Numbered from the stretch's first letter, positions 1-9,823 are shown. The stretch: DNA of 64,000 nt from Ovoidimarina sp050299695 (GCA_050299695.1 JBNKWI010000007.1:6100-70099), one strand, 5' to 3'. Numbers and translations: made by a program. The notes: generated from the letters alone by a model not told the origin.

Positions 1-44
1 TCGCCGCGTAGACCGGGCAGGCCTCGCGAGCCCCCCCGGGATCA

Positions 45-3000
45 CTACGCGGTCCTTCCCGTTGTCAGGCCGACTCTTTCGCGAAGCCCCTCCAGCACCC
101 CGAAAAGTGCGGGGACGAAAAGAAGGGAGAGCAGCGTCGAGACGAGCAGGCCGCCGATCACCGCGATGGCCATGGGCGCGCGGAACTCGCCGCCCTCGCC
201 TAGGCCGAGTGCGCTCGGGATCATGCCGGCGGTCATCGCAATGGTGGTCATGATGATCGGCCGCGCGCGCTTGTGACCGGCGTCGACGACCGCGTCGGCG
301 CGGGACATGCCTGAGCGCATCGCCTGGAGCGAGAATTCCACCAGCATGATCGCGTTCTTGGTGACGATGCCCATCAGCATCAGGAAGCCGATCACCACCG
401 GCAGGCTGATCGCCCGGTCGGTGAGGACGAGCGCTCCGATGGCGCCGCCGATGGAGAGCGGCAGCGACAGGAGGATCGAGACCGGGATCATGAAGCTCGA
501 GAACAGGAGCACGAGGACGACGTAGACCATGAGGATCCCCGCGGCCATGGCGACGGCGAAGCTGGAGAACACGTCGCCCATGATCTCGGCGTCGCCCGAG
601 CGCTGGATCGAGGTGCCCACGGGCATGTTCGCGGGCGTCGGCAACGCCTCGATCTGTTCGAGGGCGGGGCCGAGGACCGCGCCTTCGGCGAGGTCGGCCT
701 CGAGCTTGGTGCGGTTGAGGCGGTCGTAGCGCTCGATGGTGGCCGGGCCGTTCGCGATCTCGACGCGCGCCAGGACGAAGAGCGGCACGGGCGTGCCAGC
801 GGGGGTCGGCACGCGCAGGTTCTGCATGCGGAACAGGTCGTCGCGGCTCTGCTTTTCGGTCCGGACGAGCACCGGGACCTGACGCTCGCCATCGGAGAAC
901 TTGGCGAGGTTCTCGTCGCTGTCGCCGATGGTGGCGATCCGGACGGTATTGGCAATGGTGCTAGCGGTGACGCCGAGTTCGGCCGCGACATCGGGGTCGG
1001 GGATGATCCGGATCTCGGGGCGGGTGAGCGCCGAGGTGTCGGAGATGTTCCGCACCGAGGCGAGGCCGGCCATCTCGTCGGCGATGGACCGCGCCGCGGC
1101 GGAGGCCTGGTCCTGGCTGTCGCCGAGGATGAAGATCTCGATGTCGCGGGCGCCGTCGGCGAGGAAGTTCGCGCGGATGTCGGGCACTGCGCGTAGGCTG
1201 GGTGCCAGCCGCTCCTCGATTTCGAAGGACGAGATGTCGCGCTCTTCGCGCGGCCCGTACTGTGCGACGATCATTGCGTCGGTGACGTCGCCATTGCCAC
1301 CCAGGACGAAAACCTGCTGCACCGCGGGATCAGTGGCGAGGGCTTCGGTCATGCGGTTCGTCGTGTCGCGGGTGTTGTCGAGCGTGCTGCCGGGCGGCAG
1401 TTCCACCGAGATGACCGAGCGGCCCTCATCCTCGCGCGGGATGAACTCGGTCGGCAGGAGCGAGGCGGACCAGATCGAGCCGGCGAAGACCAGGAGGCCG
1501 AGGGCGAGCGTCGCGAAGCGGTGGCGGACAGTCCAATGCAGCACGCGGAGGTATTGCCGCATCAGCCAGCCGTCCTTTTCCTCCTCATGGGCCGAGGCGT
1601 CGCGCAAGAAATAGGCGGCGAACATCGGCGTCACCAGCCGGGCGACGATCAGCGAAAAGAACACCGCGAAGGCGACGGTCAGGCCGAACTGCGCGAAATA
1701 CTGCCCGGCGATGCCGCCCATGAAGCTGACCGGGGCGAAGACCGCCATGATGGTCAGGCTGATCGCGACAACGGTGAGGCCGATCTCGTCGGCGGCCTCG
1801 ACGGCGGCGTCGTACGCGCGGCGGCCCATCTGGATATGGCGCTCGATGTTTTCGATCTCGACGATGGCGTCGTCGACCAGGATCCCGGTGACGAGGGTGA
1901 TGCCGAGGAGGCTGACGATGTTGAGCGAGAAGCCCAGCATCTCCATCGCCAGGAAGGTCGGGATGATCGAGAGGGGCAGTGCGGCAGCGGTGACGACGGT
2001 GGCGCGCCAGTTGCGGAGGAACAGGAACACCACCAAGACCGCCAGGATCGCGCCTTCGTAGAGCGTTTCCATCGCGCTTTCGAAATTGCCCTCGGTGTAG
2101 ACGGTGGTGTCGTCGATCAGCGAGATCTCGACGCTCGGATAGTCCTCGGTGATCTGCGCGAGACGCGCGCGGACGAGGGCGGAGACGGCGGTGTCGCTGG
2201 CGCCCGTGGCGCGGTAGATGCCGAAGGCGACGACGGGCTGGCCGTCGAGCGTGGCGAAGCTGGTGGCGTCCTTGGTGCCGTCGAACACAGCTCCGAGCTG
2301 GTCGAGCCGGACGCTGCGGCCGCCCGAGATCGCGAGCGGAGTGGCCGCCAGCGCCTCGAGCGATCCGGCGCTGGCGAGAGTGCGGATGGAGAATTCCTGC
2401 CCGCCGAGATCGCCGCCGCCGCCGCCGAGGTCGATATTGGTGGCGCGCAGTTGCTGCGAAACCTCGCTCGCGGTGATTCCGAGCGAGACAAGCCGGTCGG
2501 GGTCGAGCTCCACCAGGATTGCCCGGTCGGCGCCGCCGATGCGCGAGACGCGGCCGACGCCGGGCTCGCTCTGCAGGTCGCGGGCGACCACCTCGTCGAC
2601 GAAATAGGACAGCTCCTCGAGCGAGCGCGTCGGGTCCGAGATCGCGTAGGTGACGATGGCGTCGCCGGTCACGTCGAGCTTCTTGACGATCGGCTCGGTG
2701 ATCCCGTCTGGGAGGTCGCCGCGGGTTTCGGCCACCGCGTCCTTCACGTCGTTCAGGGCCTCGGCCGAATCGGTTTCGAGCAGGAACTGCACGGTGACCT
2801 GGACGCTGCCATTGGTGGTGGTCGAGGAAACGTGGTCGACGCCCGAGAGCACGGCGACGGCGTCCTCCACCGGCTTTGTCACCTGGTTCACCAGCTCGGA
2901 GGGCGTGGCGCCGGATTGCGAGATGCTGACGGTGACGATGGGCAGGTCGATGTTCGGGAAACGGGTGACCGGCAGGGCGCGGAAGCTGAATAGTCCCGCG

Positions 3001-3068
3001 AGGCACAGGACCAGGAACAGAGCGATGGGTGGCACCGGATTGCGGATCGCCATGGTCGAGAAGTTCAT
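45..3068 (-). CDS. RND multidrug efflux permease (HAE1/AcrB family)
   Basis: This is the inner-membrane, proton-driven pump subunit of a tripartite exporter of hydrophobic or toxic compounds. The 1007-residue length fits the family. An N-terminal membrane segment (about residues 13-31) is followed by a periplasmic porter domain with the QSGATPSELVNQV motif at 51-63, then the transmembrane block from about 338, where the proton-relay pair Asp399-Asp400 sits in GILVDDAIVEIENIE. The two-fold repeat continues to the C-terminus. The start is the ATG at 3068, which overlaps the stop of the upstream adaptor gene as ATGA; the reading frame stays open further upstream, but that part is Arg-rich and antisense-like, not RND sequence. 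The overlap implies translational coupling with the adaptor. No outer-membrane channel gene is adjacent. The substrate cannot be predicted. Confidence 0.95.
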   Translation of the reverse strand: MNFSTMAIRNPVPPIALFLVLCLAGLFSFRALPVTRFPNIDLPIVTVSISQSGATPSELVNQVTKPVEDAVAVLSGVDHVSSTTTNGSVQVTVQFLLETDSAEALNDVKDAVAETRGDLPDGITEPIVKKLDVTGDAIVTYAISDPTRSLEELSYFVDEVVARDLQSEPGVGRVSRIGGADRAILVELDPDRLVSLGITASEVSQQLRATNIDLGGGGGDLGGQEFSIRTLASAGSLEALAATPLAISGGRSVRLDQLGAVFDGTKDATSFATLDGQPVVAFGIYRATGASDTAVSALVRARLAQITEDYPSVEISLIDDTTVYTEGNFESAMETLYEGAILAVLVVFLFLRNWRATVVTAAALPLSIIPTFLAMEMLGFSLNIVSLLGITLVTGILVDDAIVEIENIERHIQMGRRAYDAAVEAADEIGLTVVAISLTIMAVFAPVSFMGGIAGQYFAQFGLTVAFAVFFSLIVARLVTPMFAAYFLRDASAHEEEKDGWLMRQYLRVLHWTVRHRFATLALGLLVFAGSIWSASLLPTEFIPREDEGRSVISVELPPGSTLDNTRDTTNRMTEALATDPAVQQVFVLGGNGDVTDAMIVAQYGPREERDISSFEIEERLAPSLRAVPDIRANFLADGARDIEIFILGDSQDQASAAARSIADEMAGLASVRNISDTSALTRPEIRIIPDPDVAAELGVTASTIANTVRIATIGDSDENLAKFSDGERQVPVLVRTEKQSRDDLFRMQNLRVPTPAGTPVPLFVLARVEIANGPATIERYDRLNRTKLEADLAEGAVLGPALEQIEALPTPANMPVGTSIQRSGDAEIMGDVFSSFAVAMAAGILMVYVVLVLLFSSFMIPVSILLSLPLSIGGAIGALVLTDRAISLPVVIGFLMLMGIVTKNAIMLVEFSLQAMRSGMSRADAVVDAGHKRARPIIMTTIAMTAGMIPSALGLGEGGEFRAPMAIAVIGGLLVSTLLSLLFVPALFGVLEGLRERVGLTTGRTA

Positions 3069-4273
3069 GGCCTCGCATCCGCCTCGGTCGCGACGGTGCG
3101 CACATGGTCGCCGTCGCGGAAGAACGCGCCGGCGCGAGAGATCACGGTGGTTCCCTCGTCCAGCCCCGTGACGATCTCGCGCCAATCCTGCCAGACGAGA
3201 CCGGGGGTCACTGGTGTCCTGCGGACCACGCCGTCGATGACCGCTTGGACATAGGCGCCGTCCGCGTCGGTCAGGATCGCGGTGATCGGCACGCTAACAG
3301 CCTGACGCCGTTCCGTCTCGATCTCGCCGCGACCGAACAGGCCCGAGCGCAGTTCCGGGCTGCCTTCGAGGGTGATCTTCACCTCGCCGAGCCGGGTGGT
3401 CGGATCGACGGTGGGGCTGACCAACCGGACAATCCCCGTGAGCGGGCCGATTCCGGCTACTTCGATCGTTCCGCCGTCGCCGGGTTCGATCCGCGCGAGC
3501 GCGGTCTCGATCACCTCGGCCCAGAGCTCCATCGTGCCGTTTTCGTAGAGCGTCAGAAGTGGCTGCCCGGCCATGGCGGTCACCGCGCCAACATCGGCGT
3601 CGCGGGCGCCGACCACGCCATAGACAGGCGAAGTGATATCGGTCTGCGACAGGTGCAACTCGGCTTCCCCGAGCTGGCTTTCCGCTACGGCAAGCTGAGC
3701 CTTGGCGATTGCAAGGCCGTCCCGGGCGGATTGCAGGGCGGCGCGGGATTCCTCGGCGGCGGCAAGGGCCTCGTCGTAGGAGGCCTTGCTGACCGAGCCG
3801 CTCTCTGCGAGCGTGGCCACTCGTTCGAGGTCGGTTTCGACGCGGGTCTCGGTGGCCGTGGCCGAGGCGATCTTGCTCTCGGCCTGCTTCACCGACGACC
3901 GGGCCTGCGCGACGTTGGCCTGCGCTTGGGAAAGTTCCGCCTCGATGCGCGCGGGTTTCAGGCGCACGAGGATGTCGCCCGCTTTCACTTCGTCGCCGAG
4001 ATCAACCAGCACCTGACGCACCTGGAGCCCGTCGAGTTCCGGCGTGATCAGGATCTTCTGCTTGGGAAATACCGTCCCATCGACAGGGACAACCGCACGC
4101 ATTTCCCGGGTTGTCGCCTTCGACACAGTCACCGTCGCCAGCGCCGTTTGCGCCTCCTCGGTTTCCTGCGCGAATGCTACATCACCGGAATGCTGGAAAG
4201 CAGGAAACGACACGAGAAGGGCAAGGGCTACACGGCGCGGCAAACGTGCCAGCTTCTCTGGCTTCGTTCGCAT
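3065..4273 (-). CDS. RND efflux periplasmic adaptor (membrane fusion protein)
   Basis: A 402-residue HlyD/AcrA-type adaptor that links the RND permease to an outer-membrane channel. A signal-like N-terminus (about residues 12-35) is followed by a barrel-sandwich half, then a long Ala/Glu/Ser-rich coiled-coil hairpin (about 105-200, starting ELSQAQANVAQARSSVKQAE), the second lipoyl half (LSQTDITSPVYGVVGARD) and beta-barrel domains. It is the first gene of a two-gene operon; its stop overlaps the start of the permease by 4 bp. A 232-bp gap separates it from the divergent CDF exporter gene, so the promoters of both probably lie there. No local repressor is visible. Confidence 0.93.
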   Translation of the reverse strand: MRTKPEKLARLPRRVALALLVSFPAFQHSGDVAFAQETEEAQTALATVTVSKATTREMRAVVPVDGTVFPKQKILITPELDGLQVRQVLVDLGDEVKAGDILVRLKPARIEAELSQAQANVAQARSSVKQAESKIASATATETRVETDLERVATLAESGSVSKASYDEALAAAEESRAALQSARDGLAIAKAQLAVAESQLGEAELHLSQTDITSPVYGVVGARDADVGAVTAMAGQPLLTLYENGTMELWAEVIETALARIEPGDGGTIEVAGIGPLTGIVRLVSPTVDPTTRLGEVKITLEGSPELRSGLFGRGEIETERRQAVSVPITAILTDADGAYVQAVIDGVVRRTPVTPGLVWQDWREIVTGLDEGTTVISRAGAFFRDGDHVRTVATEADARP

Positions 4274-4505
4274 CCTTCCCGTCCCCCACCGGAATACGCG
4301 GAAAGTCTACTCGAACCTGCGCCGAACTCCAAGCAAAGACGCGGTGAGAGGCAGGGCGTCCGGTCGAGCCCCGTTCGGCGAACACTTTGCGGTGGATAGG
4401 GCAGACGGTCTACTACTCCGTCTCTTTTGCCACTATGTCTCCGACACCAACCTGACAGCCGCGCAAGTCGATCCACTTGGCGCGACTCCCGAGAGAGGCT
4501 CGAAG

Positions 4506-5564
4506 ATGCCACACGACCTAGGGCATTCGCACGACCACTCCCATGTCCCGGGCAGCAACGAGGGCGGGCACCACCATCACGCGCCTGCGGTTGGAAAGGA
4601 CAACGAGAAAGTCGTCCTGACCGGCTTCCTGCTGACTTTCGGATTCATGCTGGCCGAGTTTGGCGGCGGTTTTCTGTCCGGCTCGCTCGCGCTGATCGCA
4701 GATGCCGGCCACATGTTGACTGACGCAGCGGCCCTGGCGCTGGCCTGGGCAGGTTTCCGCTTCGGCCGCCGTGCGCGGGACGAGCGGCGCACGTTCGGCT
4801 ATATGCGGTTCGAGATCCTCGCGGGCTTCGTCAACGCGATCACTCTGATTGCGCTGGTCTGCTGGATCGCGTACGAGGCGGTTGAACGCCTGATCAGTCC
4901 GACGCCGGTTCTCGCCGGACCGATGCTGATCATCGCGGCCCTCGGACTCGTCGTGAACGGCGGGGTGTTCATCATGCTGACGCGGGGCGACTGCGACCAT
5001 GTGAACATCCGTGGTGCAATGGTGCACGTGATGGGCGATCTTCTCGGCTCGGTCGCCGCTATCGCCGCGGCCATCGGAATCTATTTCACCGGCTGGACAC
5101 CGATCGATCCGATCCTTTCGGTGCTCCTCTCCGCCATCGTCCTGCGCAGCGCATGGTTCCTCCTGAAGGCCTCGCTCAATATCCTGATGGAGGGGACACC
5201 CAGCAATATCGCCGTCTCCGAGATGCGGGAGACCCTGATCGAGGAAGTGCCGGGAGTCGTGGGCGTGCATCATGTCCACGTCTGGTCGATCACCTCGGGC
5301 CAGCCCGTTGCGACAATGGAGGTGCAACTGGCCGAAAACGTCGATGCGGCCTCGACCGTTGCGGCCCTCAAGCGGGTGCTGGCGACACAGTACGGGGTGG
5401 GCCATTCGACCATCGAGATAGATTGGGAGCGCGGCTCCGGGGTCTGCGTGCTCGATCCCGCCGATGATGCGGGGCCCGAGCATTGCCACGGCCAGGACAG
5501 CCACGGCAACGACCACCATCTTGATAGCGCCCCGTCACTGTCGCGGTCAAAGGCACAAGGCTGA
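4506..5564 (+). CDS. CDF family divalent-cation efflux transporter (ZitB/CzcD type)
   Basis: A 352-residue inner-membrane cation-proton antiporter, probably exporting zinc or related divalent metals. About six membrane segments are visible, with the two HxxxD metal-site signatures of the family, AGHMLTD near residue 75 and HVMGDLLGS near 178. A cytoplasmic C-terminal domain carries VPGVVGVHHVHVWSI. Both termini are histidine-rich (HSHDHSHV and GGHHHHA at the start, GNDHH at the end), a common metal-sensing feature. The start is the ATG at 4506, 7 nt after a GAGAGAGG ribosome-binding site; the frame is open further upstream but shows no CDF sequence. The gene is divergent from the RND operon. 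Confidence 0.95.
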   Translation: MPHDLGHSHDHSHVPGSNEGGHHHHAPAVGKDNEKVVLTGFLLTFGFMLAEFGGGFLSGSLALIADAGHMLTDAAALALAWAGFRFGRRARDERRTFGYMRFEILAGFVNAITLIALVCWIAYEAVERLISPTPVLAGPMLIIAALGLVVNGGVFIMLTRGDCDHVNIRGAMVHVMGDLLGSVAAIAAAIGIYFTGWTPIDPILSVLLSAIVLRSAWFLLKASLNILMEGTPSNIAVSEMRETLIEEVPGVVGVHHVHVWSITSGQPVATMEVQLAENVDAASTVAALKRVLATQYGVGHSTIEIDWERGSGVCVLDPADDAGPEHCHGQDSHGNDHHLDSAPSLSRSKAQG

Positions 5565-5588
5565 GTGCCCCGTGACCTGATGTTCCGG

Positions 5589-5645
5589 CGGCATTGCAGG
5601 ATCCCTCGCAATGCCGGCACTCCTAAGTTGGCAAAGGAGTGCCGG
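5589..5645 (+). terminator. Two abutting perfect hairpins downstream of the CDF gene
   Basis: Stem 1 pairs 5589-5597 (CGGCATTGC) with 5608-5616 around a 10-nt loop. Stem 2 pairs 5614-5623 (CCGGCACTCC) with 5636-5645 around a 12-nt loop. The two share 3 nt. They start 25 nt after the CDF stop and end 68 nt before the next gene. There is no clear U-tract, so a Rho-independent terminator role is only one reading; an RNA-processing or attenuation element is also possible. Confidence 0.45.
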
Positions 5646-5713
5646 TCCGCAAAAACGTGGCTTCCGTGCGCGGAGTCTGTATCGTTGCTCTGCCGTGAAC
5701 AGGGAGGCAGGCC

Positions 5714-6310
5714 ATGGCCGAAGGAGCAATCCGCAAGATCCAGACCCAGGGGGTGCATCATATCACTCTGGTGGGCGCCGACCGGCAGACCTCCATCGAT
5801 TTCTGGGAGGGTGTCCTGGGGATGCCCTTCGTCTTCGATCAGCCCAATCTCGACGACCCGAACCAGGGTCATCTCTATTTCGATCCCGGCGACGGTCGGC
5901 TCATCACGATCTTCACCAATGAGGACCGCACGGCCGATCCGGTGCGCCCGCCGACCGATCCGGGTTGCGTTCATCACATCGCCTTCACCGTCAGCCACGC
6001 GACGTTCAGCCAGACTGTCCAGCGTCTCGACGCAAGGGGGATCGCACATTCCGGTCCAAAGGATCGGGGGTTCATGGATTCGATCTATTTCAACGACCCG
6101 CTGGGATTCCTGATCGAGCTCGCCTGTTACCGGTTCGAACCGCCCGAAGGCTGCCGCCATGCCGATGTGATGATCCAGGCACACCGGCTCCGCGTGGCAA
6201 GGGGCGATTACAATATCCAGGAAGTGCATCTTGCCGACGCGATCGAGATCCTGGTGGCGCGGCGTCAGGGCTCGCTTTCGGAGGACAGGGGGGCAAAGGA
6301 TCCTTACTGA
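5714..6310 (+). CDS. VOC (glyoxalase/extradiol dioxygenase fold) family protein
   Basis: A 198-residue protein made of two paired beta-alpha-beta-beta-beta modules. The first contains HHITLVGADRQTSIDFWEG and the second VHHIAFTVSHATFSQTVQRL; both begin with the His that usually binds metal in this fold. The C-terminal GFMDSIYFNDPLGFLIELA is the typical last strand with a metal-binding Glu. Members include glyoxalases, ring-cleaving dioxygenases and fosfomycin-resistance enzymes; the reaction cannot be assigned here. The start at 5714 has GGGAGG upstream. It lies 11 bp upstream of the DUF6165 gene on the same strand, so the two are probably co-transcribed. Confidence 0.85.
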   Translation: MAEGAIRKIQTQGVHHITLVGADRQTSIDFWEGVLGMPFVFDQPNLDDPNQGHLYFDPGDGRLITIFTNEDRTADPVRPPTDPGCVHHIAFTVSHATFSQTVQRLDARGIAHSGPKDRGFMDSIYFNDPLGFLIELACYRFEPPEGCRHADVMIQAHRLRVARGDYNIQEVHLADAIEILVARRQGSLSEDRGAKDPY

Positions 6311-6320
6311 TCGGGCGGTT

Positions 6321-6692
6321 ATGGCTTACCGGATTGAGATTTCCGCCGGGGAACTCCTCGATCGGCTGACGATCCTGCGGCTGAAGGCGGCTCGGGTGCC
6401 GGCGGCGGCCCGGGCGCGCATCGCCGCCGATCTCGCGGCGCTGGAGGCGCTCCGTGTCGAGATCGGAACGGTCGGAATCGCCGAGGCGGAGGAGGGGCTC
6501 GCGGCCCTCAATGCAGCGCTCTGGGATCTCGAGACCGCTGTGCGCGCCTGTCTCGACCGCGGCGACTCCGCCGGTTTCGCAGAGGCGGCGGAGCGGATCT
6601 TCCGGCTCAACGAGGCGCGCTCGGAGGCGAAGGCCGGGATCGACCGGCTGGTCCACGGCGCCAGCGCCGAGATCAAGCTGTTCGAGGCGTGA
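6321..6692 (+). CDS. DUF6165 family small helical protein
   Basis: A 123-residue protein beginning MAYRIEISAGELLDRLTIL. It is almost entirely charged and alanine-rich helix with no membrane segment or signal peptide, and resembles the DUF6165 family of uncharacterised proteins. The chosen start, the ATG at 6321, lies 11 bp after the VOC stop; an earlier in-frame codon would overlap the VOC gene and encodes unrelated sequence. It ends 9 bp before the convergent end of phaC. No function is known to me. Confidence 0.7.
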   Translation: MAYRIEISAGELLDRLTILRLKAARVPAAARARIAADLAALEALRVEIGTVGIAEAEEGLAALNAALWDLETAVRACLDRGDSAGFAEAAERIFRLNEARSEAKAGIDRLVHGASAEIKLFEA

Positions 6693-6701
6693 CGCCCCGT
6701 C

Positions 6702-8489
6702 TCAGGTGCTCTTGACGTAGCTGCCCGGTGCCGGCTCGAGGGATTTGTACTTGCCGCGCTTCGCCGGTTTCCGCGCCGGCACCTTTCGATCGTCCCGCGA
6801 CTCGAGCCAGGACGTCCAGTGCGGCCACCACGAGCCTTCGTGCGGCTCGGCCACCTCCAGGAACCCCTCCGGTGTCGAGGGATAGACAGACGCTGTGCGG
6901 TAGCCGTATTTCGGCCGCTCCGCAGGCGGGTTGATCACCCCAGCGATGTGGCCGGATCCGCCTAGGACGAATTCCACCTCGCCGCCGAAGATCTGGGTTG
7001 CCGGGTAGACGGATTTCCAGAGTGCGATGTGATCGTCCACGGTGGCGAGAACGAAACAGGGGGTCTCGATCTTGCTGATGTCGAGCTTGAGCCCGTCCAT
7101 CTCCAGCCCGCCCGGCTTCCGGAGCCGGTTCTGCAGGTAGATCTCTTCGAGATACCACAGCAGCATTGCCGCCGGCAGCCGGGTGGAATCCGAGTTCCAG
7201 AACAGAAGGTCGAATGCGCGCGGTTTTGCCCCGCGGAGATAGTTCGCCTCGTAGAACGACCAGATCAGGTCACGTTCCCGGAGCATCGAGAACATGTCCT
7301 GAAGGTGGTGCGATTCCAGGTAGCCCTTGTCCTCCATGTGTTCGCGCAGGACCTGGAGCCGATAGTCATCGACGAAGACGCCGATCTCGCCCACATCCTC
7401 GAAGTCCACCATCGTGGCGAGCGTCGTGGCCGAGGCGATGCGGTCGTCGCCATTTGCGGCCAGCCAGGCCAGGGTCGCGGTCACCAGGATTCCGCCGATG
7501 CAGAAGCCGAGAATATTCGCCTTCTCCTCGCCGGTGATTTCCCGGATTGCGTCGAGCGCCGCGAGGGGGCCGAGCTTCATGTAGGAGGTGAAGTCCATCT
7601 CGGCGTGCTCCTTGGTGGGATTGACCCAGGAGATCACGAAAACGGAATGGCCCCGGTCCAGCATGTAGCGCACCAGACTGTTCTTCGGCTGCATGTCGAG
7701 GATGTAGAACTTGTTGATCCAGGCGGGCACCAGGAGGAGCGGGAGCGCGTGCTGTTCCTCGGTGCGGGGGTGGTACTGGATCAGCTGCATCAGCTCGTTC
7801 TGGTAAACCACCTCGCCCTCGGTGGTGGCAAGGTCGCGGCCGACGACGAAGGCCTGGCTGTCATTGGTTGCGATATCCAGACGCCCCTCTCCGCGTTCGA
7901 GATCGTTGAGCAGGTTCTCGAGCCCGTCGAGCAGGCTTTCGCCCGAGGTATCCATCAGCTTCTTCCGCGCGGCGGCGTTGGTCGCGAGGTAGTTCGAGGG
8001 CGAGAGCGCGCTCATCATCTGGCGGGTGTAGAAGGCCACGCGCATGTGGTCCTTCGATCCCGAGTCGAGCCCGTCCAGGAGGTCGTTCGTGGCGTCCTCG
8101 AAGGCCAGGAACACGTCGCGGTAGGTCTTCGCCACGGGGTCCTTTTCCCAGTTCGGGTCGGAAAAGCGTCGGTCGCCCGTCTTCTTCGGTAGCGTGTCCT
8201 CGGCGGGTGGGGTCAACATCGAGGTCCAGGCGTCAAGAAAGCCCTTGCCCGCCTTCATCTGCGCCTCGAACAAGGTCGTCGGATCGGTCATGACCTCAGC
8301 CCAGAACGAGCCGTAGGCGCGCGACAGGGTGGCCGCGTCCATCAGCGAGAACTCCGAGCCGGTCGCCTTGCGGACGGCGAGGTTTTGCAGCTGCGCCGTC
8401 GCCGCGATGGCCCGCTGCGTCAGGCCGAGGAGCCGCCCGCCGGTTTCCAGGATATCGTCAGGCTTGGAGATTTCGGTTGTCTGGTTCAT
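6702..8489 (-). CDS. phaC: Class I poly(3-hydroxyalkanoate) synthase PhaC
   Basis: Polymerises (R)-3-hydroxyacyl-CoA into PHA granules in the cytoplasm. The 595-residue length is that of class I synthases. The PhaC N-terminal domain is followed by an alpha/beta-hydrolase core. The lipase-like box GFCIGG supplies the nucleophile Cys330, with Asp486 in VDDHIALW and His514 in GSGHIAGVINPP completing the triad. The start at 8489 (MNQTTEISKPDD) is preceded by GGGGGAAG. The thiolase gene lies 72 bp upstream on the same strand, so the two probably form one unit. No acetoacetyl-CoA reductase (phaB), phasin or PhaR gene is nearby. Confidence 0.96.
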   Translation of the reverse strand: MNQTTEISKPDDILETGGRLLGLTQRAIAATAQLQNLAVRKATGSEFSLMDAATLSRAYGSFWAEVMTDPTTLFEAQMKAGKGFLDAWTSMLTPPAEDTLPKKTGDRRFSDPNWEKDPVAKTYRDVFLAFEDATNDLLDGLDSGSKDHMRVAFYTRQMMSALSPSNYLATNAAARKKLMDTSGESLLDGLENLLNDLERGEGRLDIATNDSQAFVVGRDLATTEGEVVYQNELMQLIQYHPRTEEQHALPLLLVPAWINKFYILDMQPKNSLVRYMLDRGHSVFVISWVNPTKEHAEMDFTSYMKLGPLAALDAIREITGEEKANILGFCIGGILVTATLAWLAANGDDRIASATTLATMVDFEDVGEIGVFVDDYRLQVLREHMEDKGYLESHHLQDMFSMLRERDLIWSFYEANYLRGAKPRAFDLLFWNSDSTRLPAAMLLWYLEEIYLQNRLRKPGGLEMDGLKLDISKIETPCFVLATVDDHIALWKSVYPATQIFGGEVEFVLGGSGHIAGVINPPAERPKYGYRTASVYPSTPEGFLEVAEPHEGSWWPHWTSWLESRDDRKVPARKPAKRGKYKSLEPAPGSYVKST

Positions 8490-8561
8490 GAGCGCGTCTT
8501 CCCCCTTGCCACAGCCTTCCATGTTCGCGGATGAGGGCCAAGCCCTCTTTTCGTATGGCCG

Positions 8562-9743
8562 TTATAACCGCTCGAAAGCCAGCGCGATGCCCTGGCCGCC
8601 GCCGATGCACATGGTCACGAGACCGAGGCGGCCGCCCGTGCGTTCCAGTTCGTAGAGGCACTTGATCGCAAGGATCGCCCCGGTTGCGCCCACGGGATGT
8701 CCGAGCGCAATCGCACCGCCATTGGGGTTCACTTTCGCTGGGTCGAGCCCGAGGCCGGCGCTTACCGCGCAGGCCTGCGCCGCGAAGGCCTCGTTCGACT
8801 CGATGACGTCGAAATCGTCGGCGCTCATGCCGAGCCGCCTGAGGAGTTTCGCAACCGCCGGGACCGGCCCGATGCCCATCACCTCATGGCGCACCCCTGC
8901 GTGAGCATATCCCATCAGCCGCGCCCGAGGCTTGAGACCGGAGGCCTCGGCCGCTTCAGCGGTAGCCAGGACCAGTGCCGCCGCGCCGTCGTTGATCCCG
9001 CTGGCGTTTCCTGCGGTCACTGTCCCGTCCTTCTTGAAGGCCGGCCGCAGCCCGGCAAGCGTCTCCATGGTCGTGCCGGCCTTTGGATGTTCGTCGGTGT
9101 CGAAGGCCACCGTGTCGCGGCGGACCTTCACCTCGACTGGAAGGATCTGGCTCCTGAAATGCCCCGCCGTGATCGCCGCCAGCGCGCGGCGCTGGCTTTC
9201 CACGGCGAAGGCGTCCTGAGCCTCGCGGGAAATCTGGTGCTCGTCGGCGACGTTCTCCGCGGTGATCCCCATGTGGCCGACGCCGAACGGGTCGTTCAGC
9301 GCGCCGATCATCATGTCGGCCATCGCGATGTCGCCCATCTTGGCGCCAGCGCGGATGCTCTGGGTGGCGTGGGGTGCGCGCGACATGCTCTCGGCGCCGC
9401 CCGCCAGCGCGAACTCCGCATCGCCCAGCATCAGGTGCTGCGCCGCCGAAACGATGGCCTGCGCCCCGGATCCGCAGAGCCGGTTCACCGTAAGTGCCGG
9501 TGACTCCTCGGGAATCCCCGCCTCGACCGCCGCGACCCGCGCCATGTACATGTCACGCGGCTCGGTGTTGATAACGTGGCCGTAGACCACATGCCCGACC
9601 TGCGCTGGCGCGACGCCAGACCGGGCCATCGCCTCCCTGGCAACCGCGGCGGCCATGGCAGTGGGCGGTGTTCCGGCCAAGGACCCGCCGAAGCCGCCGA
9701 TGGCGGTACGCGCGCCATCGAGAATCACTACGTCCTTCGCCAT
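8562..9743 (-). CDS. phaA: Acetyl-CoA C-acetyltransferase (beta-ketothiolase)
   Basis: Condenses two acetyl-CoA to acetoacetyl-CoA, the first step towards 3-hydroxybutyrate polymer. At 393 residues it has all thiolase signatures: the acyl-accepting Cys90 in NRLCGSGAQAI, His349 in ALGHPVGATGA, and the deprotonating Cys379 in the C-terminal CIGGGQGIALAF. The start at 9743 has GGGAGGATG upstream; a GTG immediately before it is an alternative. It sits upstream of phaC on the same strand, which favours the biosynthetic phaA role over a general degradative thiolase, although family paralogs such as atoB cannot be excluded. Confidence 0.92.
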   Translation of the reverse strand: MAKDVVILDGARTAIGGFGGSLAGTPPTAMAAAVAREAMARSGVAPAQVGHVVYGHVINTEPRDMYMARVAAVEAGIPEESPALTVNRLCGSGAQAIVSAAQHLMLGDAEFALAGGAESMSRAPHATQSIRAGAKMGDIAMADMMIGALNDPFGVGHMGITAENVADEHQISREAQDAFAVESQRRALAAITAGHFRSQILPVEVKVRRDTVAFDTDEHPKAGTTMETLAGLRPAFKKDGTVTAGNASGINDGAAALVLATAEAAEASGLKPRARLMGYAHAGVRHEVMGIGPVPAVAKLLRRLGMSADDFDVIESNEAFAAQACAVSAGLGLDPAKVNPNGGAIALGHPVGATGAILAIKCLYELERTGGRLGLVTMCIGGGQGIALAFERL

Positions 9744-9823
9744 CACGCATCCTCCCTCGCCTCCGGGCTGCATGATGGCTTGTCTGCACCCGCTCGTCCA
9801 CCGGGACGCGCGGGGCGCCGGTG

